NCBI RefSeq assembly: GCF_032594935.1
Contig: NZ_CP118734.1
Coordinates: forward strand, 648,001 to 712,000
DNA: 64,000 nt
DNA from: Streptococcus sp. 29892
GTDB taxonomy: Bacteria; Bacillota; Bacilli; Lactobacillales; Streptococcaceae
Direction: 5' to 3'
The position numbers and the translations under genes were made by a program. Shown here piece after piece: positions 54,912 through 63,651 of the stretch. Positions within the stretch are counted from its first letter, which is position 1. The number at the start of each line of letters is the position of its first letter. The notes beneath the pieces were generated by a model. It saw only the letters and a program-made list of their open reading frames with translations. It made no database searches and was not told the origin of the DNA.

Positions 54912-55778
54912 ATGATTGTATCAACAGTTTCACAGGCTCTTTTATGGGCTGTACTAGGAATGGGAATATTCGTCACCTTTCGGATTTTGAATTTCCCGGA
55001 TATGACGACAGAGGGCTCTTTTCCACTGGGAGGAGCAGTTGCAGTAACCTTATTGACACAGGGAGTTCATCCTGTCTTGGCAACGCTGGCAGCCGTTTTG
55101 GCAGGCTGTTTGGCAGGTTTGGTCACAGGCTTGCTCTATACCAAGGGGAAAATCCCTACACTTTTAGCTGGTATTCTGGTCATGTCTTCTTGTCACTCCA
55201 TTATTCTCTTTATCATGGGTCGGGCAAATTTGGGTTTGTTAAATACCAGTCGATTGCAGGACTTGCTTCCCTTTTCTGAGCAAGTGAATGGACTTTTACT
55301 TGGTTTGGGAAGTGTTGCCCTAGTCATTGGATCCTTGATGTTCTTCCTCTATACTCGCCTGGGTCAAGCCTTTATCGCGACGGGGGACAATCCAGATATG
55401 GCTCGCAGTTTTGGTATCAATACCAGCAGAATGGAGCTGCTTGGGTTGATTCTTTCTAATGGGATTATTGCTCTTGCGGGTGCCTTGATTGCTCAACAAG
55501 AAGGTTATGCGGATGTATCCCGTGGTATCGGGGTCATCGTAGTTGGGATGGCTAGCTTGATTATCGGTGAGGTCTTGTATGGAAATTTGACCATGTTGGA
55601 ACGGTTCTTGGCCATTGCAGTAGGTGCTATCTTCTATCAGTTCTTGATTTTGGTGGTTATTTCCCTCGGTATCAATACCAGCTACCTCCGTATCTTCTCA
55701 GCCATGATTTTGGCAGTCTGCCTCATGGTTCCTGAGTTGAAAAATAAAGTCTTGAAAGGAGCCAGCCTGTCACGATGA
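54912..55778 (+). CDS. trpY: Tryptophan ABC transporter permease
   Basis: The 288-residue membrane protein has about eight hydrophobic segments and resembles the branched-chain permease family (LLWAVLGMGIFVTFRILNFPDMTTEGSFPLGGAV; a GDNPDMARSFGINTSRMELLGLILSNGI EAA-like loop at about residues 157-184). It starts 14 nt after trpX and overlaps trpZ by 4 nt, so the three genes form one operon. Confidence 0.88.
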   Translation: MIVSTVSQALLWAVLGMGIFVTFRILNFPDMTTEGSFPLGGAVAVTLLTQGVHPVLATLAAVLAGCLAGLVTGLLYTKGKIPTLLAGILVMSSCHSIILFIMGRANLGLLNTSRLQDLLPFSEQVNGLLLGLGSVALVIGSLMFFLYTRLGQAFIATGDNPDMARSFGINTSRMELLGLILSNGIIALAGALIAQQEGYADVSRGIGVIVVGMASLIIGEVLYGNLTMLERFLAIAVGAIFYQFLILVVISLGINTSYLRIFSAMILAVCLMVPELKNKVLKGASLSR

Positions 55779-56533
55779 AAGCAATTGTTGAATTAAAAAA
55801 TGCCACCAAGGTGGTGACCAACGGTTTTGATGAAGAGCGCGTGATTTTGGACAATGTCAATTTGACCATCTACCAAGGGGATTTTATTACTATTTTAGGT
55901 GGAAACGGTGCTGGGAAATCAACCCTCTTCAATGTCATTGCTGGTACCCTGCCCTTGACAAGTGGTTCGGTCCACATACTCGGTGAGGATGTGACCAACT
56001 GGCCTGCTGAAAAACGGGCCAAGTATCTGGCTCGTGTCTTCCAAGATCCTAAAATGGGAACTGCTCCGCGGATGACAGTGGCAGAAAACATGCTCATCGC
56101 CAAGTATCGTGGTGAGGGGCGGGGCTTGGTGCCACGTAGATTGGTCCAAGAAAGGGAAGAATTTGCCCAGCTTTTGCCGAGAGTGGGAAATGGTTTGGAA
56201 AAGCATTTGGACACACCAGCAGGGCTTTTATCAGGTGGGCAAAGACAGGCCTTGAGTTTGTTAATGGCTAGCTTGAAACAACCAGAGCTCTTGCTCTTGG
56301 ACGAGCATACTGCCGCTCTCGACCCTAAAACTAGCCAATCCTTAATGCAACTGACGGATGAATTGATTGCGACCAAGGGAATGACAGCCCTCATGGTCAC
56401 TCATCAGATGGAAGATGCTCTTCGCCATGGCAATCGCCTGATTGTTATGAAGAATGGTCAGATTATCCAAGACCAAACGACTGAAGAGAAATCCAAGATG
56501 AAGCTGGAAGATTATTATAAGTTGTTTGACTAA
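55775..56533 (+). CDS. trpZ: Tryptophan ABC transporter ATP-binding protein
   Basis: The 252-residue ATPase has Walker A GGNGAGKST (about residues 42-50), the signature LLSGGQRQALS (about 147-157), Walker B LLLLDEHTAALDP (about 168-180) and the His switch VTHQ (about 208). It powers uptake through TrpY. ATGA overlap with trpY. A terminator follows at its stop codon. Confidence 0.9.
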   Translation: MKAIVELKNATKVVTNGFDEERVILDNVNLTIYQGDFITILGGNGAGKSTLFNVIAGTLPLTSGSVHILGEDVTNWPAEKRAKYLARVFQDPKMGTAPRMTVAENMLIAKYRGEGRGLVPRRLVQEREEFAQLLPRVGNGLEKHLDTPAGLLSGGQRQALSLLMASLKQPELLLLDEHTAALDPKTSQSLMQLTDELIATKGMTALMVTHQMEDALRHGNRLIVMKNGQIIQDQTTEEKSKMKLEDYYKLFD

Positions 56534-56558
56534 AGTCTGGAGAAATCCAGGCTTTTCT
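56532..56558 (+). terminator. Terminator after trpZ
   Basis: AAAGTCTGGA (56532-56541), GAAA loop, TCCAGGCTTT (56546-56555), then TTCTT; one G-T pair. Confidence 0.85.
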
Positions 56559-56563
56559 TATCC

Positions 56564-56593
56564 TTTGATTTTTTGGTTGAAACGAAGTATAAT
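56564..56593 (+). promoter_or_regulatory. Promoter candidate of the YbaK-type gene
   Basis: TTTGAT (56564-56569), 18-bp spacer, TATAAT (56588-56593). Confidence 0.6.
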
Positions 56594-56620
56594 ATACTAA
56601 ATGTGTCAAGAGGTGCTGTC

Positions 56621-57106
56621 ATGGATAAATTGGTTTTTGAAAGCTTAGCTGACTTGGGAATGGACTACACCATTGTAGAGCATCCACCAGCTCGGACAAC
56701 CGAGGAAGCAGACTCTTACATCGAAGGGTTAGAAGGAGTACGGACCAAGTCCATGTTTCTGACTAATAAGAAAAAGACTGCATTTTATTTACTGATTATG
56801 GATGACCAGAAGCAGCTGGACATGGACCAGTTTCGTGATTTGGTAGGAGCCAATCGTATTCGGATGGCCTCGAGTGATAGCTTGATGGAAAAAATGCACT
56901 TGCCTGCGGGTGCGGTATCTGTTTTTGGCTTGTTACATAATGTTGATAAGGATATTCAAGTCTTTTTTGATAAAGAAATCCTTTCTGAACCCATTCTAAC
57001 CTTCCATCCTAATGTCAATACCAAAACAATTTTTGTCAAAACTGAGGATGTATTACGTTTTGTGGAAGAGATTGGCTTTTCAGCAACGATTGTTGAATTG
57101 GGGTAA
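56621..57106 (+). CDS. YbaK/ProX-type aminoacyl-tRNA deacylase (PrdX-like)
   Basis: The 161-residue protein matches the stand-alone editing domain family: YTIVEHPPARTTEEAD (about residues 16-31), TKSMFLTNKKKTAFYLLIM (about 41-59, with the conserved Lys), LPAGAVSVFGLLHN (about 94-107) and FHPNVNTKTIFVK. PrdX/ProX hydrolyses Ala-tRNA-Pro. ATG 56621 follows AAGAGGTGCTGTC. The upstream frame covers the promoter. Confidence 0.87.
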   Translation: MDKLVFESLADLGMDYTIVEHPPARTTEEADSYIEGLEGVRTKSMFLTNKKKTAFYLLIMDDQKQLDMDQFRDLVGANRIRMASSDSLMEKMHLPAGAVSVFGLLHNVDKDIQVFFDKEILSEPILTFHPNVNTKTIFVKTEDVLRFVEEIGFSATIVELG

Positions 57107-57111
57107 CAAAG

Positions 57112-57516
57112 ATGAGAAAATGTTTAGCTATTTGTAGTCTGTTTTGTTGTCTATTTTTGGTAGGATGTCGGACAGGAGCAGCTTATCAGGCAAAGATTGA
57201 GCCGATGGAAGCATCGGAATTATACTCGGAAAAAGAAATTCAGGATGCTGTAGTTGTCGTTCAAGATTACTTTGATAAGCATTTTAAGAGTTGCCAATTA
57301 TTGACCATTGGATATGGTGGTGATGATGAAAAGTTATTTGATGACTGGGCTGAGCATTATGGTGCAGAGGAGGCTATAGTGTTAACCTCTTCTTTCAAAG
57401 TAGCCGCTGAAGGGGCAGAACCAACCTTGGAACCAAATAGTATTCATCGGGATTGGAAATGGATTTTAGTGCGTAATGCTGGTGGAAAGTGGGAACATAG
57501 GGGACATGGTTATTGA
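57112..57516 (+). CDS. Putative lipoprotein of unknown function
   Basis: The 134-residue protein has a lipoprotein signal peptide: basic MRK, hydrophobic LAICSLFCCLFLVG, lipobox LVGC (Cys19). The mature part has a YSEKEIQDAVVVVQDYFDKHFKSCQLLTIGYGGDD segment and ends WKWILVRNAGGKWEHRGHGY, which suggests a small cystatin-like fold of the DUF4829 kind. It starts 5 nt after the deacylase stop, so they share a transcript. Confidence 0.78.
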   Translation: MRKCLAICSLFCCLFLVGCRTGAAYQAKIEPMEASELYSEKEIQDAVVVVQDYFDKHFKSCQLLTIGYGGDDEKLFDDWAEHYGAEEAIVLTSSFKVAAEGAEPTLEPNSIHRDWKWILVRNAGGKWEHRGHGY

Positions 57517-57527
57517 TTAAATGGGAG

Positions 57528-57558
57528 AACTCTGTTGAATTTCAGCAGAGTTTTTTGT
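57528..57558 (+). terminator. Terminator after the lipoprotein gene
   Basis: AACTCTGTTGA (57528-57538) pairs with TCAGCAGAGTT (57542-57552), then T residues. The rnj -35 overlaps its T run. Confidence 0.86.
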
Positions 57559-57583
57559 AAATTTTCCTGAAAAAAGGTATAAT
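57555..57583 (+). promoter_or_regulatory. Promoter of the RNase J2 gene
   Basis: TTGTAA (57555-57560), 17-bp spacer, TATAAT (57578-57583). Confidence 0.75.
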
Positions 57584-57589
57584 AGAAGC

Positions 57590-57693
57590 GATAGCTAAAA
57601 TCATTAGCAGACTGTAATTCGACTTGGGCATCCCAAGGACCGTTGGTAAGAAAAATAAACTGGACACCTGTGGGATGTCCAAAAGGAGAAAAA
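57590..57693 (+). promoter_or_regulatory. Structured leader of the RNase J2 gene
   Basis: A leader of about 100 nt with two hairpins: CTTGGG/CCCAAG (about 57625-57639) and TGGACA/TGTCCA (57661-57681). The second ends just before the Shine-Dalgarno AAAAGGAG. RNase J transcripts are often autoregulated, but no mechanism is shown here. Confidence 0.55.
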
Positions 57694-59355
57694 ATGAGTA
57701 GCATAAAAATCATGGCTCTCGGTGGTGTACGTGAAAATGGTAAAAACCTCTACATTGCCGAAGTAAATGAGCATATTTTTGTCATGGATGCTGGTGCCAA
57801 GTATCCAGAAAATGAACAGTTGGGTGTTGATGTAGTTGTTCCCAACTTTGATTATTTAGAAGAAAACAAGCACCGTGTAGCTGGGGTCTTTCTGACACAT
57901 GGTCACGCTGATTCGATTGGAGCCCTGCCTTATCTTTTAGAAAAAGTGAAAGTTCCTGTTTTTGGCTCACACTTGACCATTGAATTGGCGAAATTGATTG
58001 TCAAGAACAATAATGCAACCAAGAAATTCAAGGATTTCCACGTCATCAATGCAGCGACTGAGATTGATTTTGGTGATTCAGTTGTATCTTTCTTTAAGAC
58101 AACTCACTCTATTCCTGAGAGTTTGGGAATTGTGGTCAAGACAGACCAAGGAAATATCGTTTATACTGGTGACTTCAAATTTGATCAGGCTGCGGATAAG
58201 TACTACCGGACAGACTTTGGTCGTCTGGCTGAAATTGGTTCAGAAGGTGTATTGGCTCTCTTATCTGATTCTGCCAATGCAGATAGCAATGTGCAGTCAG
58301 CTAGTATGCATGAAGCTGGTGAAGAAATTCTCAATACCATTGCAGACTGTGAAGGTCGTGTGATTGTAGCTGCTGTGGCAAGTAACATTGTCCGTATCCA
58401 GCAAATCTTTGATGCGGCAGAGGCTACAGGTCGCCGTGTTGTTTTGACGGGGCACGATGTGGAAAATATTGTCCGTACCGCTATCCAATTGAAAAAACTT
58501 CGATTGGTTAGTGAGCGACTTTTGGTCAAGCCAAAGGATATGGGCAAATACGAAGACCATGAATTGATTATCCTGGAAACAGGCCGTATGGGGGAACCCT
58601 TGAACGGGCTTCGTAAGATGGCCATTGGTCGCCACCGTTATGTTGAAATCAAGGAAGGTGATCTGGTTTACATCGTTACGACACCAAGTGTTTCTAAAGA
58701 AGCAGTCGTTGCCCGTGTTGAAAACTTGATTTACAAGGCTGGTGGAACGGTCAAATCCATTACCAAAAACCTGCGTGTGTCTGGTCACGGCAATGCGCGT
58801 GATTTGCAGCTCATGCTCAATATCCTCCGTCCTAAGTATCTCTTCCCAGTTCAAGGGGAGTATCGTCAGCTAGATGCCCATGCCAAAGCTGCGCTTGAGA
58901 TCGGCATGTTCCCAGAGAATATTATTATCGTCAAGCGTGGGGATGTCATGGCTTATGAAGATGGGGATTTTGTCCATAGCGGAGCGGTTCCTGCTGGTGA
59001 TGTCATGATTGACGGAAATGCCATGGGAGATGTTGGAAATATTGTCCTTCGTGACCGTAAAATCCTCTCAGAAGATGGTATCTTTATCGTGGCAATCACT
59101 GTCAACCGCCGTGAGAAGAAAATCATTTCCAAGGCCAAGGTCAATACGCGTGGATTTGTCTATGTCAAGAAGAGCAAGGATATCTTGCGTGAGGCATCAG
59201 ATTTGGTTAATGCAACGGTGGAAAATTACTTCACCAAGGATAGTTTTGATTGGACAGAACTCAAGAGTGCTGTTCGCGATGACTTAGCTAAATTCCTCTT
59301 TGACCAAACCAAACGTCGCCCAGCCATTTTACCAGTGATTATGGAAGTGAAATAG
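57694..59355 (+). CDS. rnjB: Ribonuclease J2
   Basis: The 553-residue protein has the RNase J plan: metallo-beta-lactamase core, beta-CASP domain and C-terminal domain. The usual HxHxDH motif reads HGHADS (about residues 68-73), losing the final His, while HSI and TGDFKFD metal segments remain. This altered site is typical of the J2 paralog, which has weak activity and partners RNase J1 in mRNA decay. I chose ATG 57694 (AAAAGGAGAAAAA); the longer frame covers the leader. The downstream esterase gene is a conserved neighbour. Confidence 0.92.
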   Translation: MSSIKIMALGGVRENGKNLYIAEVNEHIFVMDAGAKYPENEQLGVDVVVPNFDYLEENKHRVAGVFLTHGHADSIGALPYLLEKVKVPVFGSHLTIELAKLIVKNNNATKKFKDFHVINAATEIDFGDSVVSFFKTTHSIPESLGIVVKTDQGNIVYTGDFKFDQAADKYYRTDFGRLAEIGSEGVLALLSDSANADSNVQSASMHEAGEEILNTIADCEGRVIVAAVASNIVRIQQIFDAAEATGRRVVLTGHDVENIVRTAIQLKKLRLVSERLLVKPKDMGKYEDHELIILETGRMGEPLNGLRKMAIGRHRYVEIKEGDLVYIVTTPSVSKEAVVARVENLIYKAGGTVKSITKNLRVSGHGNARDLQLMLNILRPKYLFPVQGEYRQLDAHAKAALEIGMFPENIIIVKRGDVMAYEDGDFVHSGAVPAGDVMIDGNAMGDVGNIVLRDRKILSEDGIFIVAITVNRREKKIISKAKVNTRGFVYVKKSKDILREASDLVNATVENYFTKDSFDWTELKSAVRDDLAKFLFDQTKRRPAILPVIMEVK

Positions 59356-59369
59356 AGTTTTATAAATGC

Positions 59370-59399
59370 AAAGAGCCCAGGGCAACCCAGGCTCTTTCT
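59370..59399 (+). terminator. Terminator-like hairpin between rnj and the esterase gene
   Basis: AAAGAGCC-C-AGGG (59370-59382) pairs with CCC-A-GGCTCTTT (59385-59397). The tail is weak in T, so read-through into the esterase gene is possible. Confidence 0.7.
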
Positions 59400-59415
59400 A
59401 CATAAGGAGAAACAT

Positions 59416-60192
59416 ATGGCAATCATGAAAATTGAATACCATTCAGAAGTTTTGGATATGTCCAGACAGGTAACGGTTTTATATCCCGACCGAAATCGTG
59501 TGGACAATCCTGACGATACAGATATTCCCGTGCTGTATCTCTTGCACGGGATGGGAGGCAATCAGGATTCCTGGCTCAATCGGTCGACTATTGAACGCTT
59601 GGTTCGTTATACTAATCTGATTGTGGTTATGGTCAATACGGACAAGGCTTGGTACACCAATACCACCTATGGTATGAATTATTATGATGCCATAGCGATT
59701 GAGTTGCCTCAAATCCTCAAGCGGTTTTTCCCAAATATGTCTGACAAGCGGGAGAAGAATTTTATTGCTGGCTTGTCTATGGGGGGCTATGGGACTTTCA
59801 AGATTGCCATGATGACCAATCGCTTTTCTTACGCCGCCTCGCTTTCAGGAGCCTTGCAGGTTGATTTTACCAGTCCATCTGCCTTGGAATTAGGTAGTCC
59901 TGACTATTGGAAGGGTGTTTTTGGGGATTTAGATGATCCAGAAAATCCAAATCTTTTGACCAATTTTTGTAGACTTTCGGACAAGAAGACTAAATTTTAT
60001 GCCTGGTGTGGTGATGAGGATTTTCTATTTGAGGGGCATCAAAAAGCAGTTCGAGAGCTGGAAGAACAGGGATTTGATATAGAGGCAAGTTTCGGACCAG
60101 GTAAACATGAGTGGTATTATTGGAACCAACAGATTGAAAAGGTCTTGGCTTGGCTACCCATTGATTTCAAATTAGAAGAAAGATTGTCCTAG
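59416..60192 (+). CDS. estA: Esterase (EstA family, tributyrin esterase-like)
   Basis: The 258-residue alpha/beta hydrolase has the nucleophile elbow GLSMGGYG (about residues 118-125, Ser120), [15 protein letters not shown] (about 38-52), an acid residue in [11 protein letters not shown] (about 198-208) and the catalytic His in GKHEWYYW (about 231-238). It cleaves short-chain esters. It has no signal peptide. ATG 59416 follows AAGGAGAAACAT. Confidence 0.9.
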   Translation: MAIMKIEYHSEVLDMSRQVTVLYPDRNRVDNPDDTDIPVLYLLHGMGGNQDSWLNRSTIERLVRYTNLIVVMVNTDKAWYTNTTYGMNYYDAIAIELPQILKRFFPNMSDKREKNFIAGLSMGGYGTFKIAMMTNRFSYAASLSGALQVDFTSPSALELGSPDYWKGVFGDLDDPENPNLLTNFCRLSDKKTKFYAWCGDEDFLFEGHQKAVRELEEQGFDIEASFGPGKHEWYYWNQQIEKVLAWLPIDFKLEERLS

Positions 60193-60257
60193 AATTTAAG
60201 AAAAATTTCAGAAAATAATTCTATACTGAAATCTATTTCTAGAGTGAGGTATAGTGT

Positions 60258-60953
60258 ATGAAATTTTTTACTTCAATTTTTAAATTTATCTGGCGAACGG
60301 TTTGGAGCTTGGTTTGGCTCTCCATGGTTATAATCACATGTAGTTTGGGGATGTTGTTCTATTTTCAACAGGAAGCTGCGCCTCAGATGCTACAAACCTT
60401 GGCTCAGGAAGTACAATTGATGGTTAAAGGTCAATCTGAAGTGACGATTGAAGAGGGTGTTGATACCATTAAACACCTGACTACTGATACGGTTAATACA
60501 GCTGACCATGGACGTTGGGAAACCAATACTGCGACTGTCTATATTGAAACCCAAAATCCAACATTCGTAGCTGCCTATGAAACGGCTATTGCCAATTGGA
60601 ATGCGACGGGTGCCTTTACTCTTGTCCTTACCACAGATCCAAATCAGGCGGATATCATTGCTACTGAGATGAATGATGGCAATACCCAGGCGGCAGGTGA
60701 GGCTAATTCAACGACCAATTTATTGACCAATTATTATAGCTCGGTGACAGTTCGCTTGAATAGTTATTATCTCTTGAATGAAGAGTATGGCTATGATATG
60801 GACAGAATTATCCATACAGCTGAACATGAATTGGGTCATGCCATTGGTTTGGATCATGATGATAGTCAGGCTTCTGTTATGGAATCGGCCGGTTCTAATC
60901 ATGGTATTCAGCAAACAGATATTGATGCCCTAGTGGCCTTGTATTCAGAATAG
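60258..60953 (+). CDS. Matrixin-like secreted or membrane-anchored zinc metalloprotease
   Basis: The 231-residue protein has an N-terminal membrane helix (about residues 11-36) that may be a signal anchor, a short linker, and a catalytic domain with the metzincin motif HELGHAIGLDH (about 190-200) followed by the Met-turn SVMESAG (about 205-211). This is the M10/M12 zinc protease motif HExxHxxGxxH. Extracellular action is likely. It is followed 11 nt later by a membrane protein gene. A weak TATACT lies at 60222. Confidence 0.86.
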   Translation: MKFFTSIFKFIWRTVWSLVWLSMVIITCSLGMLFYFQQEAAPQMLQTLAQEVQLMVKGQSEVTIEEGVDTIKHLTTDTVNTADHGRWETNTATVYIETQNPTFVAAYETAIANWNATGAFTLVLTTDPNQADIIATEMNDGNTQAAGEANSTTNLLTNYYSSVTVRLNSYYLLNEEYGYDMDRIIHTAEHELGHAIGLDHDDSQASVMESAGSNHGIQQTDIDALVALYSE

Positions 60954-60963
60954 AAGGGAAAAT

Positions 60964-61329
60964 ATGTTTCGAACAATTACAAATACGATAAAACGTTACC
61001 CAGAGCAAGCCTTGCTCTTTCTCTATAATGCTGGGATTTTTGCATGGTTACAATCGACCAGTCATTCCATTATGGAGCAAATCGGTATAGATAGCAGCTG
61101 GTTTGATAAAATTCCAGAACCTATCAAGGCTTGGACAGGGGCGAGCTTAGAGAGTATGCAGACCTTGCTCCATTCTTCTGCTTGGGGATGGCTGATTGTA
61201 TCTATGATATTGATGTTGGTCATCCGCTTTGTTAAGGGCTTGATCAAGTTTGTCATCATGCTCATCATTATTGGTGGCGGTCTTTATCTGATCTGGCAGA
61301 ATAGGGAATTACTTAGCGGTTTGGTCTAA
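60964..61329 (+). CDS. Small membrane protein of unknown function
   Basis: The 121-residue protein has a hydrophobic segment near residues 16-30 and two more near 75-90 and 93-112 (WLIVSMILMLVIRFVKGLIKFVIMLIIIGGGLYLIW). I do not recognise a family. It follows the matrixin-like protease by 11 nt, with AGAAGGGAAAAT as ribosome-binding site, so it may assist that protease; this is inference from position. Confidence 0.75.
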   Translation: MFRTITNTIKRYPEQALLFLYNAGIFAWLQSTSHSIMEQIGIDSSWFDKIPEPIKAWTGASLESMQTLLHSSAWGWLIVSMILMLVIRFVKGLIKFVIMLIIIGGGLYLIWQNRELLSGLV

Positions 61330-61414
61330 ATATTTTTTGAGAAGGACAGTGGCTGAAAAGTTGCTGTTTTTTGCTGAAATCAGAAAAAGGATTCCGCACT
61401 GTTACCCTAAATTA

Positions 61415-61423
61415 TGGTACAAT
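61415..61423 (+). promoter_or_regulatory. Extended -10 promoter of the ABC-F gene (leaderless)
   Basis: TATGGTACAAT (TACAAT at 61418-61423), then ATTGCT and the ATG at 61430, where transcription should start. Confidence 0.65.
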
Positions 61424-61429
61424 ATTGCT

Positions 61430-63328
61430 ATGATTATTCTAAGCGGAAACAAGATTGAACGCTCTTTTGCGGGCGAAGTTTTATTTAACAATATCAACAT
61501 TCAAGTCGATGAGCGGGATCGGATTGCCCTTGTCGGAAAAAATGGCGCAGGCAAGTCCACCTTGCTAAAAATCTTAGTGGGTGAAGAAGCAGCGACCAGC
61601 GGTGACATTTCAACCAAGCGTGATTTGTCCCTCTCCTATCTGGCACAGGACAGCCGTTTTCAATCGGAAAACACCATTTACGATGAAATGCTTCATGTCT
61701 TTGACGACCTGCGAACGACGGAAAAACGCTTGCGGTCTATGGAAGAGCAGATGGGCAGCCTATCTGGTAGCGACCTAGACCAGCTTATGAAAACCTATGA
61801 TAGTCTGTCGGAGGAATTTCGTCTGGCAGGTGGTTTTAGTTATGAGGCAGACATCCGTGCTATTTTGAATGGTTTCAAGTTTGACCAGACCATGTGGGAC
61901 ATGAAAATCTCCGAACTCTCCGGCGGTCAAAATACCCGACTTGCACTGGCAAAAATGTTGCTTGAAAGCCCAGAATTATTGGTGCTGGATGAGCCAACCA
62001 ACCACCTGGACATTGACACGATTGCTTGGTTGGAAAACTACCTAGTGCATTACAAGGGAGCCTTGATTATCGTCAGCCATGACCGCTATTTCTTGGACAA
62101 GGTGGCGACCATAACGCTGGACCTGACCAAGCATTCCTTGGATCGCTATGTAGGTAATTATTCTCAGTTTGTCGAGCTCAAAGAGCAAAAGTTGCAAACG
62201 GAATTGCAAAACTATGAAAAGCAGCAGAAGGAAATTGCCAAACTAGAAGACTTTGTTCAAAAAAATATTGTCCGTGCTTCGACCACCAAGCGTGCTCAGG
62301 CTAGGCGCAAGCAGTTGGAAAAGATGGAGAGACTGGACAAGCCAACAACTGGTCAGAAGTCTGCCAATATGACCTTTCAGTCGGACAAGACTTCTGGCAA
62401 TATCGTCTTGACAGTGGAACATGCTGCGGTGGGCTACGATGGAGAAATACTTTCTCATCCTATTTCCATTGACCAACGAAAGCTGGATGCCATTGCCATT
62501 GTCGGCCCGAATGGAATCGGAAAAACAACCCTGCTCAAATCCATCATCGGAGCTCTGCCATTTATCAAAGGGGAAGCCAAACTAGGTGCCAATGTGGAAG
62601 TAGGCTATTACGACCAGACCCAGTCGGCTCTGACACCATCCAACACCGTCTTGGAGGAGCTCTGGTCCGCCTTTCCGACCACACCTGAAGTGGAAATCCG
62701 CAACCGCCTTGGAGCCTTCCTCTTCTCAGGTGACGATGTCAAAAAGTCCGTGTCCATGCTGTCTGGTGGGGAAAAAGCCCGCCTGCTCCTTGCTAAGCTA
62801 TCTATGGAAAACAACAACTTCCTCATCCTTGATGAGCCGACCAACCACCTGGACATCGACAGCAAGGAAGTGCTGGAAAATGCCCTCATCGACTTTGACG
62901 GCACCCTGCTCTTTGTCAGCCACGACCGCTATTTCATCAACCGCGTCGCCACTAAGGTCCTGGAAATCTCGGAAATGGGCTCCACGCTCTACTTGGGCGA
63001 CTATGACTATTATTTGGAGAAAAAGGCAGAGCAGGAAGCAGAAGCCCAGCCTGACCAGCTAGAAAGTATCAGCCAATCAGCCGGAGCCATGGACTACCAA
63101 GCCCAAAAGGAAAACCAAAAAGAGCAACGCAAACTAGCCCGTCGCATCGAGCAAATCGAGGCAGAAATCGAGACCATCGAAAACCGCCTGAGCGAACTCA
63201 ACCAAGCCATGTTAGAAACCAATGATATCGGACAGCTGACCGATTATCAGAAAGAAATCGATCAATTGACTGCCCAACAAGAAAGCCTTATGGAAGAATG
63301 GGAAGCATTATCTGAGCAATTAGGTTAG
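61430..63328 (+). CDS. ABC-F family ATPase
   Basis: The 632-residue protein has two ATPase domains: Walker A GKNGAGKST (about residues 37-45) and GPNGIGKTT (about 358-366), two LSGG signatures (ELSGGQNT; MLSGGEKA) and two DEPTNHLDI Walker B blocks, and a C-terminal coiled coil (about 560-632). ABC-F proteins act on stalled ribosomes and have no membrane part. ATG 61430 is chosen from the family N-terminus (MIILSGNKIERSFAGEVLFNNI); no ribosome-binding site precedes it and the mRNA is probably leaderless. Confidence 0.92.
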   Translation: MIILSGNKIERSFAGEVLFNNINIQVDERDRIALVGKNGAGKSTLLKILVGEEAATSGDISTKRDLSLSYLAQDSRFQSENTIYDEMLHVFDDLRTTEKRLRSMEEQMGSLSGSDLDQLMKTYDSLSEEFRLAGGFSYEADIRAILNGFKFDQTMWDMKISELSGGQNTRLALAKMLLESPELLVLDEPTNHLDIDTIAWLENYLVHYKGALIIVSHDRYFLDKVATITLDLTKHSLDRYVGNYSQFVELKEQKLQTELQNYEKQQKEIAKLEDFVQKNIVRASTTKRAQARRKQLEKMERLDKPTTGQKSANMTFQSDKTSGNIVLTVEHAAVGYDGEILSHPISIDQRKLDAIAIVGPNGIGKTTLLKSIIGALPFIKGEAKLGANVEVGYYDQTQSALTPSNTVLEELWSAFPTTPEVEIRNRLGAFLFSGDDVKKSVSMLSGGEKARLLLAKLSMENNNFLILDEPTNHLDIDSKEVLENALIDFDGTLLFVSHDRYFINRVATKVLEISEMGSTLYLGDYDYYLEKKAEQEAEAQPDQLESISQSAGAMDYQAQKENQKEQRKLARRIEQIEAEIETIENRLSELNQAMLETNDIGQLTDYQKEIDQLTAQQESLMEEWEALSEQLG

Positions 63329-63329
63329 G

Positions 63330-63358
63330 TTGACAGCAAGTTGACAAGAGGCTAAAAT
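63330..63358 (+). promoter_or_regulatory. Promoter upstream of the XRE regulator
   Basis: TTGACA (63330-63335), 17-bp spacer, TAAAAT (63353-63358). A second TTGACA lies at 63341. Confidence 0.7.
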
Positions 63359-63384
63359 CCTTGATAGAACAGGTTTGCAAGCCA

Positions 63385-63632
63385 GTCTTGCGGAGCTAGC
63401 AAGACCACCTTTCGCTAAAAAAGTCCAGAGCAAGCCAGCCTTTCTTGGCAAACATCGACCGACAAGCTAAGATAAGTATAGAGATTAGCATCACTTCTCG
63501 AAGGTGGTGTCAACATCTCAGCGCAGTGGTTGATTGGCAGATTTGTTCGTGTTGCACACTTCAAATCTGGCCTAATCAACTGTGCGGGGGCGGGACGACG
63601 AACTCTTTTTCATTTTTCGAGTTCTGTCCCGC
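63385..63632. repeat. Hairpin-rich noncoding region before the XRE gene
   Basis: Three inverted repeats: GTCTTGC/GCAAGAC (63385-63405); a 22-25 bp imperfect stem at 63521-63545 with 63562-63585 (GGCAGATTTG and CAAATCTGGC at the tip); and GCGGGAC...GAACTC with GAGTTC.GTCCCGC (63590-63632). The last resembles a GGGAC-bordered streptococcal intergenic repeat. No ORF was recognised. Confidence 0.75.
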
Positions 63633-63651
63633 TCCCTGAAAGGAGAAAGAA

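Noticed and set aside
58297..58854. 185-codon minus-strand ORF
   Set aside because: It is antisense to the RNase J2 gene and shows no protein-like motif.
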